64,000 nt of DNA from contig NZ_JAGTXB010000008.1 in NCBI RefSeq assembly GCF_018224885.1, forward strand, positions 186,001 through 250,000. The letters are read 5' to 3'. Of this stretch, positions 49,177 through 58,247 are shown piece by piece. Origin of the DNA: Chitinophaga hostae (lineage in GTDB: Bacteria; Bacteroidota; Bacteroidia; Chitinophagales; Chitinophagaceae). Each line of letters opens with the position of its first letter. The first letter of the stretch is position 1. A program made the translations under genes and the position numbers. The notes below the pieces were generated by a model. That model saw nothing but the letters and a program-made list of their open reading frames with translations. It was not told where the DNA came from and ran no database searches.

Positions 49177-50256
49177 TTAACTACAGGGTTTCCCGGTAAT
49201 ATATACCTGGCCCCCGCTGATCGTATAACTGGCATTGATAGCGGCACAAATTATCTTCAGTTTATTCTCAAACGTTTCATTGGTGATCGTAGTGGTGATC
49301 ATACATTTTCCAAACACTTCTTCGCTGACATTAATTTTTATGCTGTAGGCTGCTGCCAGTGCTGCGAATATTTTTGGTGCTGGTGTGTTATCAAATACAA
49401 AGGGTTGTATTTTGGCTTCGGGCTGTATTTCCGCCAGTTCGCGGTCGTTCAGCGAATCTGCTACGAAGGCGGAAGTGCTGGCATTAAACCGGAGCTGATG
49501 ATGAGGCGTTACCACATAGCTATGCGGTTGTTTGTCGGCCAGGTTATACACTGCGATCTTCCCGGTTTTTACGGTAACAACCAGGTTTCCGTTCTTTTCC
49601 GATACATTAAAACTGGTGCCCAATACCCTGATCCCTACTTTTTGCGTGTATACAAAAAACGGCCTGTTGGCATCTTTGGCGATATCAAAAAAAGCTTCTC
49701 CCTTCAGGTATACTTCTCTTTGCGCCTGTAGTAAAAAAATGTCGTGTTTAATAGATGCGCCGGCCTTCAGCACAACAGAGGAACCATCTGTTAAATAGGC
49801 AACCTGGTTATCATTCGTGGTGTTGATGCGCACCAGTTGCTGGTTCTCCATATGGCTATGCAGTGTATCGGCTATCTCTGTGCTGTGTCTTTTTTCTATG
49901 TAAACGGATACCAGTACGATCATTCCTGCTACCGCAGCTGCCGCCGCCCACCACCAGTAACGCGCCATGCGTTTCACAGGCGTAGCTGCAGCCCCTGCCA
50001 CTGCACGATCTTCAAGAAGATGCTGATCCAGTGCAGCATACACTTCTTCCAGCAGTGTTTCATCTACGGCAGGTTGAGGAGCTTTGCCCAATGCCAGCAC
50101 CATGTTCCTGGCTTTCTGCATCACAGGCACCTGTGTGGGATGATCTGCCATCCATTGTTCCCACCAGGCCGTATTGGTGGTGTCAGGAAATAGTACCCAT
50201 TGAATAAAGCGGTCGTCCCTGATAAACTCCCAGGTATCCTCTCCAAAATGCTTCAT
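49177..50256 (-). CDS. FecR-family anti-sigma factor
   Basis: The 359-residue protein has an N-terminal cytoplasmic region with WWEQWMADHPTQVPVMQKAR, one membrane segment at about 100-120 (RYWWWAAAAAVAGMIVLVSV), a FecR domain (AYLTDGSSVVLKAGASIKHD, GIRVLGTSFNVSEKNG) and a C-terminal DUF4974 (about 285-355, FVFDNTPAPKIFAALAAAYS). It should control the ECF sigma factor coded upstream and receive the signal from the STN domain of the SusC downstream. In the 158-nt gap before it (50257-50414), AAATGACAA occurs twice 28 nt apart and ACAGGAAA/TTTCCTGT forms an inverted pair (50371-50400). Confidence 0.93.
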   Translation of the reverse strand: MKHFGEDTWEFIRDDRFIQWVLFPDTTNTAWWEQWMADHPTQVPVMQKARNMVLALGKAPQPAVDETLLEEVYAALDQHLLEDRAVAGAAATPVKRMARYWWWAAAAAVAGMIVLVSVYIEKRHSTEIADTLHSHMENQQLVRINTTNDNQVAYLTDGSSVVLKAGASIKHDIFLLQAQREVYLKGEAFFDIAKDANRPFFVYTQKVGIRVLGTSFNVSEKNGNLVVTVKTGKIAVYNLADKQPHSYVVTPHHQLRFNASTSAFVADSLNDRELAEIQPEAKIQPFVFDNTPAPKIFAALAAAYSIKINVSEEVFGKCMITTTITNETFENKLKIICAAINASYTISGGQVYITGKPCS

Positions 50257-50414
50257 GCAAGAATTTTTTAAATGACAATCGACTGCCCTTTTATAGTAAA
50301 TGACAAAGTCTTTTCTTTTATACTCAAAAAAATTGAAAAAATTTTAACATTCGCTGTAATGCGCTGGTATACAGGAAAAAAGAGGCTTGGAATTTCCTGT
50401 TTTGGAAGAGATAA

Positions 50415-51026
50415 TCAGAGAAAAAAGTAAAATGTTTCCAGCAGGCGCCGGGCAAACGGTGTTGTTTCGAGGGTATCTTTTATCCGTCCCAGGGCACTGT
50501 AAAGAAGGTTGCTTACAGACTGGTACTTCATATGCATCATTTCTGCGATCTGGGCATTGGTAAAGCCCATATAGAAGCGCAACGTAATGATTTCCTGCTG
50601 GCGCCTGGACAATTTTTTGATGGCATTGTGCAGTAATATGCTGCGGGAATCGCTGATCTCCGAATCTATAATCCGTTCTTCTACGGTAGATTCCACCTGG
50701 CTGTTATTATGGAGATATTTGTCCTGTTGACCGGTGGCGGCGCGGTACTGGTAATTGGCCCGGATCAGTTTATATTTAAGGCTGCGGCATAGATAAAACC
50801 GTATAGCTACATTGTCGCTGATGGTATCGCGGCTATTCCAGAGTTCAATAAAAAGATCATGGACCATATCTTTCAGCTTCTCATGGTCGGAGCAAAACCG
50901 GAAGCCATACTGAAACAGGTATACCGTATAATTACGGTAAATCAGTGTAAAAGCAGCTTTGTCACCAGCTTTAAATCGCTTCCATAAAGCAGCTTCATCA
51001 AAACTAACATCAATCTTTACAGGCAT
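50415..51026 (-). CDS. RNA polymerase sigma factor, ECF (FecI-like, SusCD-associated)
   Basis: The 203-residue protein has region 2 at about 20-90 (KAAFTLIYRNYTVYLFQYGF, KLKDMVHDLFIELWNSRDTI) and region 4 at about 130-190 (LSRRQQEIITLRFYMGFTNA, then QIAEMMHMKYQSVSNLLYSA). It should drive the SusCD genes downstream when released by FecR. ATG 51026 is chosen; the longer frame to 51128 starts with TTG and adds unconserved residues. Upstream lies a tandem 11-nt direct repeat (51125-51146), a possible regulator site. Confidence 0.92.
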   Translation of the reverse strand: MPVKIDVSFDEAALWKRFKAGDKAAFTLIYRNYTVYLFQYGFRFCSDHEKLKDMVHDLFIELWNSRDTISDNVAIRFYLCRSLKYKLIRANYQYRAATGQQDKYLHNNSQVESTVEERIIDSEISDSRSILLHNAIKKLSRRQQEIITLRFYMGFTNAQIAEMMHMKYQSVSNLLYSALGRIKDTLETTPFARRLLETFYFFL

Positions 51027-51124
51027 GCGTGGATCTTTTACAGCAAAACTGATCTTGGTATAAGGAAAATGGCTGGCTAAAATTTTAATATCTAATGGTA
51101 ATGTAAATACTTTTTTGCAAATGG

Positions 51125-51146
51125 TCAAATATCATTCAAATATCAT
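51125..51146. repeat. Tandem 11-nt repeat upstream of ECF gene
   Basis: TCAAATATCAT occurs twice in tandem (51125-51135 and 51136-51146), one helical turn apart and about 100 nt upstream of the sigma ATG (51026). It could bind a regulator cooperatively. The 393-nt gap 51027-51419 otherwise holds no convincing gene: a 73-codon frame starting at 51121 lacks any recognisable feature. The terminator at 51366-51405 closes it. Confidence 0.45.
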
Positions 51147-51365
51147 AAGGGAAAACGACAAAAACATCATTTTGCAGCGGGAAGACAGGAGTAACCTGAG
51201 CGTACAGCTTATTAAATGTACAGGAAACAATTATTTCTCATACGGCGGTGATACCGGTTCATCCCAGCAGCAGCGGGCATGCAACCGGTTTCATAAAAAA
51301 GTGGCCTTGCAGATGGCGATATTAAATCCGGGCAATAAATAAATCAGGTAAAACAGTGAAGGAAT

Positions 51366-51405
51366 AATGCCGGGAAAACTGCCCGAAGCAGCCTTTCCCG
51401 GCATT
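51366..51405. terminator. Hairpin terminator of the barrel/GLPGLI-like operon
   Basis: AATGCCGGGAAA (51366-51377) pairs perfectly over 12 nt with TTTCCCGGCATT (51394-51405) around a 16-nt loop. It lies 15 nt after the stop codon at 51420. Confidence 0.85.
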
Positions 51406-51419
51406 GAGTAACCATTAAA

Positions 51420-52103
51420 TTATTTCTTCCCGTCCTTTACCGGAACATCTGCCGGGATGCTTACTTCACTGACACTGACCGGAGAATAGTTAATAGCCGT
51501 GGCAATGGCATTCAGCTGTTTGCTCTCTACTCCGAGCACCAGTCCCTTGCCCACTGAAAATCCCATCGGGCCGGCGCTGAAAGGAAATGCATCAGTAACC
51601 CATAATGTCGTTACGCCCATTTCCCTGGATTTTAATGTCATTTCCTTACAGGTAAACCCAAGTATTTGCTTCGTTCTTGTACCATTGATGACCTCTCCCT
51701 TTTCATCCTTCGCCCCCTTCATTTCCTTTGCTCTATCTTCTTTTGATACCAGCATCTTTTTTCCATCTTCATCTATCAGTGACCATGATTTCCCCGTGGC
51801 GCCATCTGAATAAACGGCTATCTGCCCATCGTTGGTGACCATTTTTATTTTTGCGCCTTCGTCGGTGGTAATCTCATCCTGATCTACATGGGATAAGCGC
51901 GACTTGCTGCCGTTAAAATACAACACTTCCTTGTTCACTGCCGTTTCCGGCACCATATCCTTGTACTGTTGCTGGTCAGGCTTCAACGCAGCGCGAAGGT
52001 TTATGGTTATTTCATAGTCAATTTTACCCTGACTCTTATCCTGCGCCATGCAGGTACCTGTAGTGATGCCGGCAACTGCCAGCAGTAGCATCATCTTTTT
52101 CAT
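51420..52103 (-). CDS. GLPGLI-like secreted protein
   Basis: The 227-residue protein has a signal peptide (1-21, ending in CMAQ). The layout fits the GLPGLI family: an N-terminal GKIDYEITINL strand, then KQILGFTCKEMTLKSREMGV, then TLWVTDAFPFSAGPMGFSVG. The name-giving GLPGLI motif itself is not present: the corresponding segment reads GKGLVLGV, so the match is to the fold pattern and context. Members are regularly coded with large outer-membrane barrels; the barrel gene here lies only 5 nt upstream. The function is unknown, presumably periplasmic or surface handling of the barrel's cargo. Confidence 0.68.
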   Translation of the reverse strand: MKKMMLLLAVAGITTGTCMAQDKSQGKIDYEITINLRAALKPDQQQYKDMVPETAVNKEVLYFNGSKSRLSHVDQDEITTDEGAKIKMVTNDGQIAVYSDGATGKSWSLIDEDGKKMLVSKEDRAKEMKGAKDEKGEVINGTRTKQILGFTCKEMTLKSREMGVTTLWVTDAFPFSAGPMGFSVGKGLVLGVESKQLNAIATAINYSPVSVSEVSIPADVPVKDGKK

Positions 52104-52108
52104 ATGTA

Positions 52109-54886
52109 TTATTTATTTTTTGATTTAGGAAAATGTCTGAATTTGTATATCCCGGTGAGCAGGAAATATCTTCCAAGCGCATTATTCTTCCGGTCTTCAA
52201 TATAGCCGTCACCGTTAAGGCGATTGATACTTGCATTCCGGTTCAGCAGATCACGTGCTTCTGCGCGGAGAGAAAAAGATTTACCGATCTCCTTTGTTAC
52301 CGCAGTATTCACCAACAGGATGGTATTGTTATACCCGGAGGCAATACCCAATGAACTGAAACCATCTGTTCCTGCTTCCAGTGAAGTATTCCAGGGCAGT
52401 GTGATGACCGTCTCCACCCCATACATCAACAACCAGTTTTTTTCGGGCAATAGCGGTGTGCCTGAGAACCTCCGCATATTCCAGGCGGCGTTGCCATGTG
52501 CTGATATATTCACATTGTTTCCCAGGTAATAGTTAAAATCCATGTCTGGCGTAACGGATAAGGTCCGGTTGATGTTGGGCAAGCCATTCGTAAACGTAAT
52601 GCGGCGCATATAGCCGGTACTGATACCTGCTGTAAAGGAAGAGCCATTGTGGCCGATACCGATGCTTTTCCCGACGGATAGCGATCCGTTAAAATTCCCG
52701 GCTACATTCACCGGTATGATCCAGGTTTTACCACTGGACTTATCTATGTTGCTGCTGTCTGTGATGTCCCTGTTGTAGTAAGCAAAGTCGGCTTTGATAT
52801 ACGTGCTGCGATCACCTGTTTGTTTGAAAGTATTATAGGAAAAACTCAAATGCTGGGCCCTCCGTTGTTGCAACAATGGATTTCCCTGCCGTATATAAAG
52901 CGGGTCGCTGTTATCCGTCAGCGGCTGCAGGTTCTCTACAGATGGGGCAGTAGCTTCCGTATTGTAGCGGAGCATGAACTTCGATGTTTTATTTTGTTTC
53001 CATTCTGCATACAGCTCCGGCAACAGCGCATGATAGTTGCCATTTACCCGGTAGCCTTTTATAGCAGAGCTCCCCCCGATGTTGTTCTGTTGCCATCCCG
53101 CTCCCATCGTATATAACAGGCGCTTATGATTACCTGCCAGCAACAGTTTACCGGTATACTGCCAGGTATGGGCATCATACTTATCACTCAACAGTGCATC
53201 GGGTTCGGTATAGTGCCCGGTGGCATCACGATCGCGCACCAACCTGTTATACTTCCCCTGGCTATAGTAGAACATTTGCCCGGCCTGTAAGCTCAGCGAA
53301 CGTGATAACGGTTCCGTATATACGACGTTTGAGTTCACGCTGTATACATCTGACTTATCTGTTCGCTGTTGATCCGTGATATCTGTTTTTTGCCCTTCGG
53401 GCAGATTATAAAAATGGCTGGTCGCCTTGTTGTATGTTTCTCCATTGTTGTGATAATATTCGGGTTTTACATTCAGCACCAGGGTACGCCCTGGTTTGGC
53501 CAGCCGGTGGCGCAGGAATATATCGGTTGAGAGCAGCTGTTGTTTATTGTTGCTCCGGGTTAGCTGGGTTCCTTCATTCAGCAGCTTTACTCCATCAGCG
53601 GTGAAGGAATGGTAGCTACGCTCTTCACTGCTGCGGTTACTGATCATATCCATATGAGGAGATATTTTCAGAGAGGTACGTGCGTTGAACTTAATATCCC
53701 CGCTCATATCAATACGCTGATTACTGTTATCACCGGCGGTATTACCCGCCTGTAGATAATTGTAGGAAGTATCCCGCAGGCGGTATTGCCTGGCATAATC
53801 ATAGGTATTGCGTGTGTTATTATTATTGAAGAAGTAGCTGCTGCGTAGTTTGAAATGATCCCAGTCGTTATTAAAGTTCACCCCGCCAAACTTAGTGTCT
53901 GTAAGGCCAACCGGTCGGGCTAATTCAGCAATAGCACTTGAATTCCCTTCGATCTTTACGCCTTTCATGCGTGTCAGTTCTGATAAGGCTGCCGGAGGAA
54001 GGTTCTTCATCATGTTATTATCACTCATCACCAGCTTTAAAAGTTCTGATGCGCTAAAGCCGGATTTATTCACGTTGTTACCTTTCAGCAACCCGGAGAA
54101 TTGCATTTCGCCGGTAAAGCTGTTGACGTTAATACCTCCTTCGTAGCGGCCGTCTGTTCCGGCGCCGGCACTGGCATTGCCAAAGAGGCCGCGCTTCCTG
54201 TTCTTTTTGGTCACCAGGTTGATTGTTTTCGCCTGCTGTCCATCTGCTACACCTGTGAATTCGGCCATTTCACTCTGCTTATCCAACACCTGCACTTTGT
54301 CGATCATATCAGCCGGAAGATTGCGGGTGGCTATTGTTGGGTCGCTGCCGAAAAACTCCTTACCATCTACCAGGATACGTTGCACTGTTTCTCCCTGAGC
54401 CTTGATAGAACCGTCGCGGTCTACTTTCACTCCGGGCAGCTTACGCAGCAGGTCTTCTACTACTGCATTCTCTTTGGTTTTAAATTTCGCGGCATTGTAC
54501 TCCAGGGTGTCGCCCTTCATGCGCACCGCGGGTATATCTTCCGCAATCGTTACTTCTTTCAGTGTTATGCCGGGGGCAAGGGCAATATCGTGAGGCCATA
54601 TGCCGGGTACCGTTACGGTATGCTTTTGATCCCGGTAGCCCAGGCTGTGAATGAGCAGGTTGTATTTGCCTTTGCGGATATTGGTAAAGGCAACTTTCCC
54701 CTGCTGATCAGTGATGCCGGATTGAACCGGGATAGTGTCTCCTGTGTTACGGATACTAAGCGTAGCCCCCTGTACCGGCCGGCCACTAACGGAATCGCGG
54801 ACGATTGTTTGAAACGATTCCTGCGCCATTAGCATACCCGGCAGGAAAAAAAGTAAGTATAATATGATGGCCGGCACCCTTTTCAT
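52109..54886 (-). CDS. Outer-membrane beta-barrel protein with CarboxypepD_reg domain
   Basis: The 925-residue protein has a signal peptide (1-22, ending in LMAQ), a CarboxypepD_reg-type domain (about 24-105, VQGATLSIRNTGDTIPVQSG), a plug-like segment (VVEDLLRKLPGVKVDRDGSI, then VQRILVDGKEFFGSDPTIAT), and a long barrel of the OMP_b-brl_3 type. The motif LPGVKVDRDGSIKAQGE is characteristic of this group, which lacks SusD partners and couples with GLPGLI proteins. The substrate is unknown. Its promoter (54909-54935) is preceded by sites shared with the two-component operon upstream. Confidence 0.92.
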   Translation of the reverse strand: MKRVPAIILYLLFFLPGMLMAQESFQTIVRDSVSGRPVQGATLSIRNTGDTIPVQSGITDQQGKVAFTNIRKGKYNLLIHSLGYRDQKHTVTVPGIWPHDIALAPGITLKEVTIAEDIPAVRMKGDTLEYNAAKFKTKENAVVEDLLRKLPGVKVDRDGSIKAQGETVQRILVDGKEFFGSDPTIATRNLPADMIDKVQVLDKQSEMAEFTGVADGQQAKTINLVTKKNRKRGLFGNASAGAGTDGRYEGGINVNSFTGEMQFSGLLKGNNVNKSGFSASELLKLVMSDNNMMKNLPPAALSELTRMKGVKIEGNSSAIAELARPVGLTDTKFGGVNFNNDWDHFKLRSSYFFNNNNTRNTYDYARQYRLRDTSYNYLQAGNTAGDNSNQRIDMSGDIKFNARTSLKISPHMDMISNRSSEERSYHSFTADGVKLLNEGTQLTRSNNKQQLLSTDIFLRHRLAKPGRTLVLNVKPEYYHNNGETYNKATSHFYNLPEGQKTDITDQQRTDKSDVYSVNSNVVYTEPLSRSLSLQAGQMFYYSQGKYNRLVRDRDATGHYTEPDALLSDKYDAHTWQYTGKLLLAGNHKRLLYTMGAGWQQNNIGGSSAIKGYRVNGNYHALLPELYAEWKQNKTSKFMLRYNTEATAPSVENLQPLTDNSDPLYIRQGNPLLQQRRAQHLSFSYNTFKQTGDRSTYIKADFAYYNRDITDSSNIDKSSGKTWIIPVNVAGNFNGSLSVGKSIGIGHNGSSFTAGISTGYMRRITFTNGLPNINRTLSVTPDMDFNYYLGNNVNISAHGNAAWNMRRFSGTPLLPEKNWLLMYGVETVITLPWNTSLEAGTDGFSSLGIASGYNNTILLVNTAVTKEIGKSFSLRAEARDLLNRNASINRLNGDGYIEDRKNNALGRYFLLTGIYKFRHFPKSKNK

Positions 54887-54908
54887 AGTCGTTTGCGTTA
54901 TTCTGTTG

Positions 54909-54974
54909 CAAAGCTATGGAGGCCTGTTTCAGCAATAGGTTAATGGGTATGTATATAGTCTTAATGAGTGTTAA
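54909..54974 (-). promoter_or_regulatory. Promoter of the barrel operon with response-regulator boxes
   Basis: On the minus strand, TAGCTTTG (54916-54909) is an exact TAnnTTTG -7 element, with TTG 16 nt upstream (54935-54933). Directly upstream lie CATTAAC (54945-54939) and the 14-mer TTAACACTCATTAA (54974-54961). The identical 14-mer occurs upstream of the histidine kinase gene (57149-57162) in the opposite orientation. The spacing next to -33 fits an OmpR-type activator. Confidence 0.6.
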
Positions 54975-54984
54975 AATTTTTCGT

Positions 54985-55677
54985 TTATACTACGAGTTTA
55001 TATCCGCGGGCGCGGACATTGATGATCTGGATATTATTATCGAAGCGCAGGTATTTGCGCAGCCGGGTAATATATACATCCATATTACGGGCATTAAAAA
55101 AACTGTCGTCGCCCCACAGGTCCAGGAGCATGTCTTTCCGGGGAGTGATGTTATTCAGGTTGTCCGCCAGCATTTTCAGAATATCTGCTTCCCGCTGGGA
55201 TAAGCGCTGCACACCACTTCCATGATGCAGTTCGAGGCGGTTATGATCAAACACATATTCGCCGAGGCGAAGGTGACCGGCAACAGGCGACGGCTCCTGC
55301 ATCACCATGGTTCTTTTCAGCAGGGCATGTATACGGAGTATCAGTTCCTCCATGCTGAATGGTTTTTTAATATAGTCATCAGCGCCCGCGCGGAAGCCTT
55401 TCAGCACATCCTGTATTTCCCCTTTGGCAGTAAGAAATATAAGCGGTGTTTGGGTGTCGGTTATCCTGATCTCCTGTACCAGTGTAATACCATCTTTCTT
55501 TGGCATCATTACATCTATCACGCATACATCCGGGCGGAAACGGCGGTATAACTCCAACCCCTGTACGCCGTTAAAGGCTTTAACCACCTCAAAACCTTTC
55601 ATCTCCAGCGTTTCTGCTACAACGCCGGCGAGTATTTCCTCATCTTCCACCAATAACAATCGTATCGGCTGACTCAT
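54985..55677 (-). CDS. OmpR-family response regulator
   Basis: The 230-residue protein has a receiver domain (about 6-118) with acidic pocket EDEE (11-14), phospho-acceptor Asp55 (VCVIDVMMP) and Lys105 (KKPF). The winged-helix DNA-binding domain (about 138-230) includes QRLSQREADILKMLADNLNN, RKDMLLDLWGDDSFFNARNM and VYITRLRKYL, ending with VRARGYKLV. It overlaps the kinase gene by 4 nt, so the two are co-translated. The 14-nt site shared by its own promoter and by the barrel operon just downstream makes that operon its probable target. Confidence 0.95.
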   Translation of the reverse strand: MSQPIRLLLVEDEEILAGVVAETLEMKGFEVVKAFNGVQGLELYRRFRPDVCVIDVMMPKKDGITLVQEIRITDTQTPLIFLTAKGEIQDVLKGFRAGADDYIKKPFSMEELILRIHALLKRTMVMQEPSPVAGHLRLGEYVFDHNRLELHHGSGVQRLSQREADILKMLADNLNNITPRKDMLLDLWGDDSFFNARNMDVYITRLRKYLRFDNNIQIINVRARGYKLVV

Positions 55678-57107
55678 AATTTCCTTAATTGTATGGTAAA
55701 AACGGTTCCTTTTCCCGGCGCACTCTCTACGCTGATAGTGCCATTCAAACGCTCTACCAGGTTCTTTACATGACTAAGGCCCAGCCCATGCCCTTTCACT
55801 TCATGGATATCCCCGTGAGGTACGCGATAGAATTTATCAAAGATAAAGGGCAGATGTTGTTTATCAATTCCTACTCCCTGATCTTTTATGAAGAAGAGGT
55901 AATGCTGGTCGCTTTCCCTCACCTGGAAAGTGATTCGTTTTTCTGCCGTAACAGTATATTTGATGGCATTATCCAGCAGATTGGAAAAAATTGTTTTTAA
56001 AGCAGCCGGATAGGTATGCAGCTGGTCGTTAGTAACCCGGATATCCAGCGCAACAGCTACGCCAGGCAGACCTAAAAACCGCTGCGTAACAGATTTCAGC
56101 AAGGCTGCCAGGGATACCATTTCTCCCGCACCGGCCAACTCATCATCTCCATGTTCCAGTCTTGTGAGCGCCATGATATTGTCTACCAGTTCCTGAAGTT
56201 TACGGATTTCATCCTGGTCGAGGCGAAGATAACGTTCGGTTTTTTCCGGATCATTCATACCGCCGAAAGACAGTAGCGCCTCGTTGGTGGCGCTCAAAAT
56301 GGCTACGGGTGTTTTCAGCTCGTGGGTAATATTGCTGATAAAATCGTTCTTCATCACTTCCAGCCGCTTCTGTCTTACAATTATCCGCCATAGTACCCAG
56401 ATACATCCGATGATAAGCAATACCAGGAAAAAGGAAAGAATAATAGGCCAGAGGATTTTGAGCAGCAACAGGTTATTGATGCCATCGAACCGCACCATCA
56501 GTATTGCGGGCTTATTGTGTTTTATTACAGGCAAGGTGACTATTCCGGGAATATTTTCCCGCCGGCTGCCGGGTGATGACAGAGATATCTTAAACGGCAA
56601 TGTGATTTGCCTGTTCTTCAATTCCTTCTCATAATTAACTGCCAGCTGTGCGGTATCTATTTCTACCAGGTTAGACAATGAAAAGATATTGGCCACCAGC
56701 TTGGTCAGGTCCAGGCCACTCTCCTCCGGTTTAATTTCCCTTTCTATCAGTGTATCTCTTCTTTTAAAGGCGCTTTCACCAACAACCTTTGAAGTGATCT
56801 TAAAACCAGATGGAATTTTGCCCTCCTTCATTATTGAGTCTAACAATGATCTATCCGCTTCGACGATGCTTACGCTGCTGTTTACCTGGACTTTTCCTGC
56901 GTTGTCATGCTTACCTGCAGCACTCATCCCTTTTATGGATTCCATCAATGTTACATCATGGGCTTTCTGCAGGGCATCTGTAGCTATTTGCCGGAAACTC
57001 ACTTCCTGGCTGAGCCAGGAGGTGTGCAGCCAATATAGCTGAAATGCCAGTACTGCCAACGCCGTGGGTATTACAATCCACCAAATGCGCCTGATAATCG
57101 TATCCAT
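55674..57107 (-). CDS. Sensor histidine kinase
   Basis: The 477-residue protein has two membrane segments (about 8-27 and 214-240) enclosing a periplasmic sensor domain of about 185 residues. The cytoplasmic part has HisKA with FISNITHELKTPVAIL (His262), an HATPase domain with N box SNLLDNAIKY, G1 DQGVGID (409-415), F box FIFDKFYRV and G2 GHGLGL (439-444). There is no HAMP domain. The start at 57107 directly follows the -7 element, so the mRNA may be leaderless. Typical partner of the overlapping response regulator; the signal is unknown. Confidence 0.95.
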   Translation of the reverse strand: MDTIIRRIWWIVIPTALAVLAFQLYWLHTSWLSQEVSFRQIATDALQKAHDVTLMESIKGMSAAGKHDNAGKVQVNSSVSIVEADRSLLDSIMKEGKIPSGFKITSKVVGESAFKRRDTLIEREIKPEESGLDLTKLVANIFSLSNLVEIDTAQLAVNYEKELKNRQITLPFKISLSSPGSRRENIPGIVTLPVIKHNKPAILMVRFDGINNLLLLKILWPIILSFFLVLLIIGCIWVLWRIIVRQKRLEVMKNDFISNITHELKTPVAILSATNEALLSFGGMNDPEKTERYLRLDQDEIRKLQELVDNIMALTRLEHGDDELAGAGEMVSLAALLKSVTQRFLGLPGVAVALDIRVTNDQLHTYPAALKTIFSNLLDNAIKYTVTAEKRITFQVRESDQHYLFFIKDQGVGIDKQHLPFIFDKFYRVPHGDIHEVKGHGLGLSHVKNLVERLNGTISVESAPGKGTVFTIQLRKL

Positions 57108-57111
57108 ATGG

Positions 57112-57186
57112 CAAATGTAAGTGAAGCCCGGTACCAGTCAAAAGATTATTAACACTCATTAACACTTTTGCAGGACCTGTTAACAG
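57112..57186 (-). promoter_or_regulatory. Kinase operon promoter and tandem response-regulator boxes
   Basis: On the minus strand TACATTTG (57119-57112) is a perfect -7 element and TTG (57141-57139) a -33 element with a 19-nt spacer. Upstream on the + strand, ATTAACACT repeats 10 nt apart (57148-57156, 57158-57166), and CTGTTAACAG (57177-57186) is a perfect palindrome. The 14-mer TTAACACTCATTAA (57149-57162) is also found upstream of the barrel operon. Direct repeats at 10-nt spacing are typical of OmpR-type sites, so autoregulation is likely. Confidence 0.65.
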
Positions 57187-57215
57187 TTAAGATTGCTCTT
57201 CCTTTAGCGTGGTCG

Positions 57216-58097
57216 TTAAAGGGCTATCCCGATATTAGTTCCCTTACTGATGTTATCGGGCGCAAATGATTTCCGGTATTGCAATGGTGTGATGTTCTTT
57301 ACTTTCAAAAATTGTTTGTGGAAATTGGCGTGCGTGTTATACCCGCTTTCGTAGCAAATATCCGAGATTGGTTTATTGGTATCTATTAAGAGGCTGCAGG
57401 CATATTCAATGCGCACTTCATTTAAAAAATCAATATAGGTTTTCTTCGTGCTGCGCTTAAAATTAGCGCAAAAGGCCGGCACACTCACACAGGCAATTTT
57501 GGCAACATCTGCCAGCGTAATCTGATCCCGGAATGAAGTAATCGTGAACTGGAAGATTTTGTCGATCAGCGCCATATCCTTCTGATTAAATGCGTTGGCC
57601 TGTTGCGTGGAAACCGTCTGGTATTCCTTTGCGGTGGCGATGGTAAACAGGATTTCCAATAACAGCAGGATACGCCGGATACCGCTGCTGTATTGCAATT
57701 CATTAATGAAACCAGCCAGCTGCTGCCTGCTGCCGCCTTGTATTTTTAAACCCAGCATGGACGTTTCCAGCAAGGTTTTAAGCGCCCGGTTTTCTGGTAT
57801 ATGAACAAATTCGGCGCCCCAAAAGTCTTCCCGGAATTGAATAACTACGGCACTCGTCACCTGGTCGCCTGTTTTTTGAAAGGTATGCGGCAGGTTGGAT
57901 CCCAGGAAATAAATATCGCCCGTTTCAAATTCACCCACATGATTGCCGATAAAGCTGATGCCTGAACCTTCTGTAAATAAGATCAACTCGTATTCCACAT
58001 GCTGATGCCAGCCTACTTCAAAATTAGGCGTGCGAAATGTTCTTGCCACAAAAGAACTGGCTTCATCAGGTGGCAGGCGTTGAATAAATGGCTTCAT
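57216..58097 (-). CDS. AraC-family transcriptional regulator with cupin sensor
   Basis: The 293-residue protein has an N-terminal cupin (about 15-150; FEVGWHQHVEYELILFTEGS with NHVGEFETGDIYFLGSNLPH) and a C-terminal AraC helix-turn-helix pair (about 185-285; DQITLADVAKIACVSVPAFC, then FKRSTKKTYIDFLNEVRIEY and ISDICYESGYNTHANFHKQF). The cupin probably binds a sugar or sugar derivative. It is divergent from the MFS/GH38-type operon (150 nt gap), which it most likely controls. The dyad at 58208-58219 is a candidate site. Confidence 0.93.
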   Translation of the reverse strand: MKPFIQRLPPDEASSFVARTFRTPNFEVGWHQHVEYELILFTEGSGISFIGNHVGEFETGDIYFLGSNLPHTFQKTGDQVTSAVVIQFREDFWGAEFVHIPENRALKTLLETSMLGLKIQGGSRQQLAGFINELQYSSGIRRILLLLEILFTIATAKEYQTVSTQQANAFNQKDMALIDKIFQFTITSFRDQITLADVAKIACVSVPAFCANFKRSTKKTYIDFLNEVRIEYACSLLIDTNKPISDICYESGYNTHANFHKQFLKVKNITPLQYRKSFAPDNISKGTNIGIAL

Positions 58098-58207
58098 AAT
58101 TCCGGTTGATGCTGCTAAAAGTAAACATTTTTATCTATAAAATCGTTTTTACACCTATTCAACATTAATATAGTTTATTTTTTAAATAAAAAAGTAGAGC
58201 GTCATAT

Positions 58208-58228
58208 GTATGAACATACTTAATTTAG
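58208..58228 (+). promoter_or_regulatory. Dyad and degenerate -7 element of the sugar operon
   Basis: GTATGAACATAC (58208-58219) is a palindrome with 5-nt arms and a 2-nt centre. It is followed directly by TAATTTAG (58221-58228), one base off TAnnTTTG. The ATG is at 58248. A weak -7 with an adjacent dyad fits an activator-dependent promoter, presumably under the AraC protein. Confidence 0.4.
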
Positions 58229-58247
58229 GAGATTAAATCCACCACTC

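Noticed and set aside
51121..51342. 73-codon frame on the + strand in the 393-nt gap upstream of an ECF gene
   Set aside because: No domain, signal peptide or promoter was visible, and the composition looks like the surrounding non-coding DNA.
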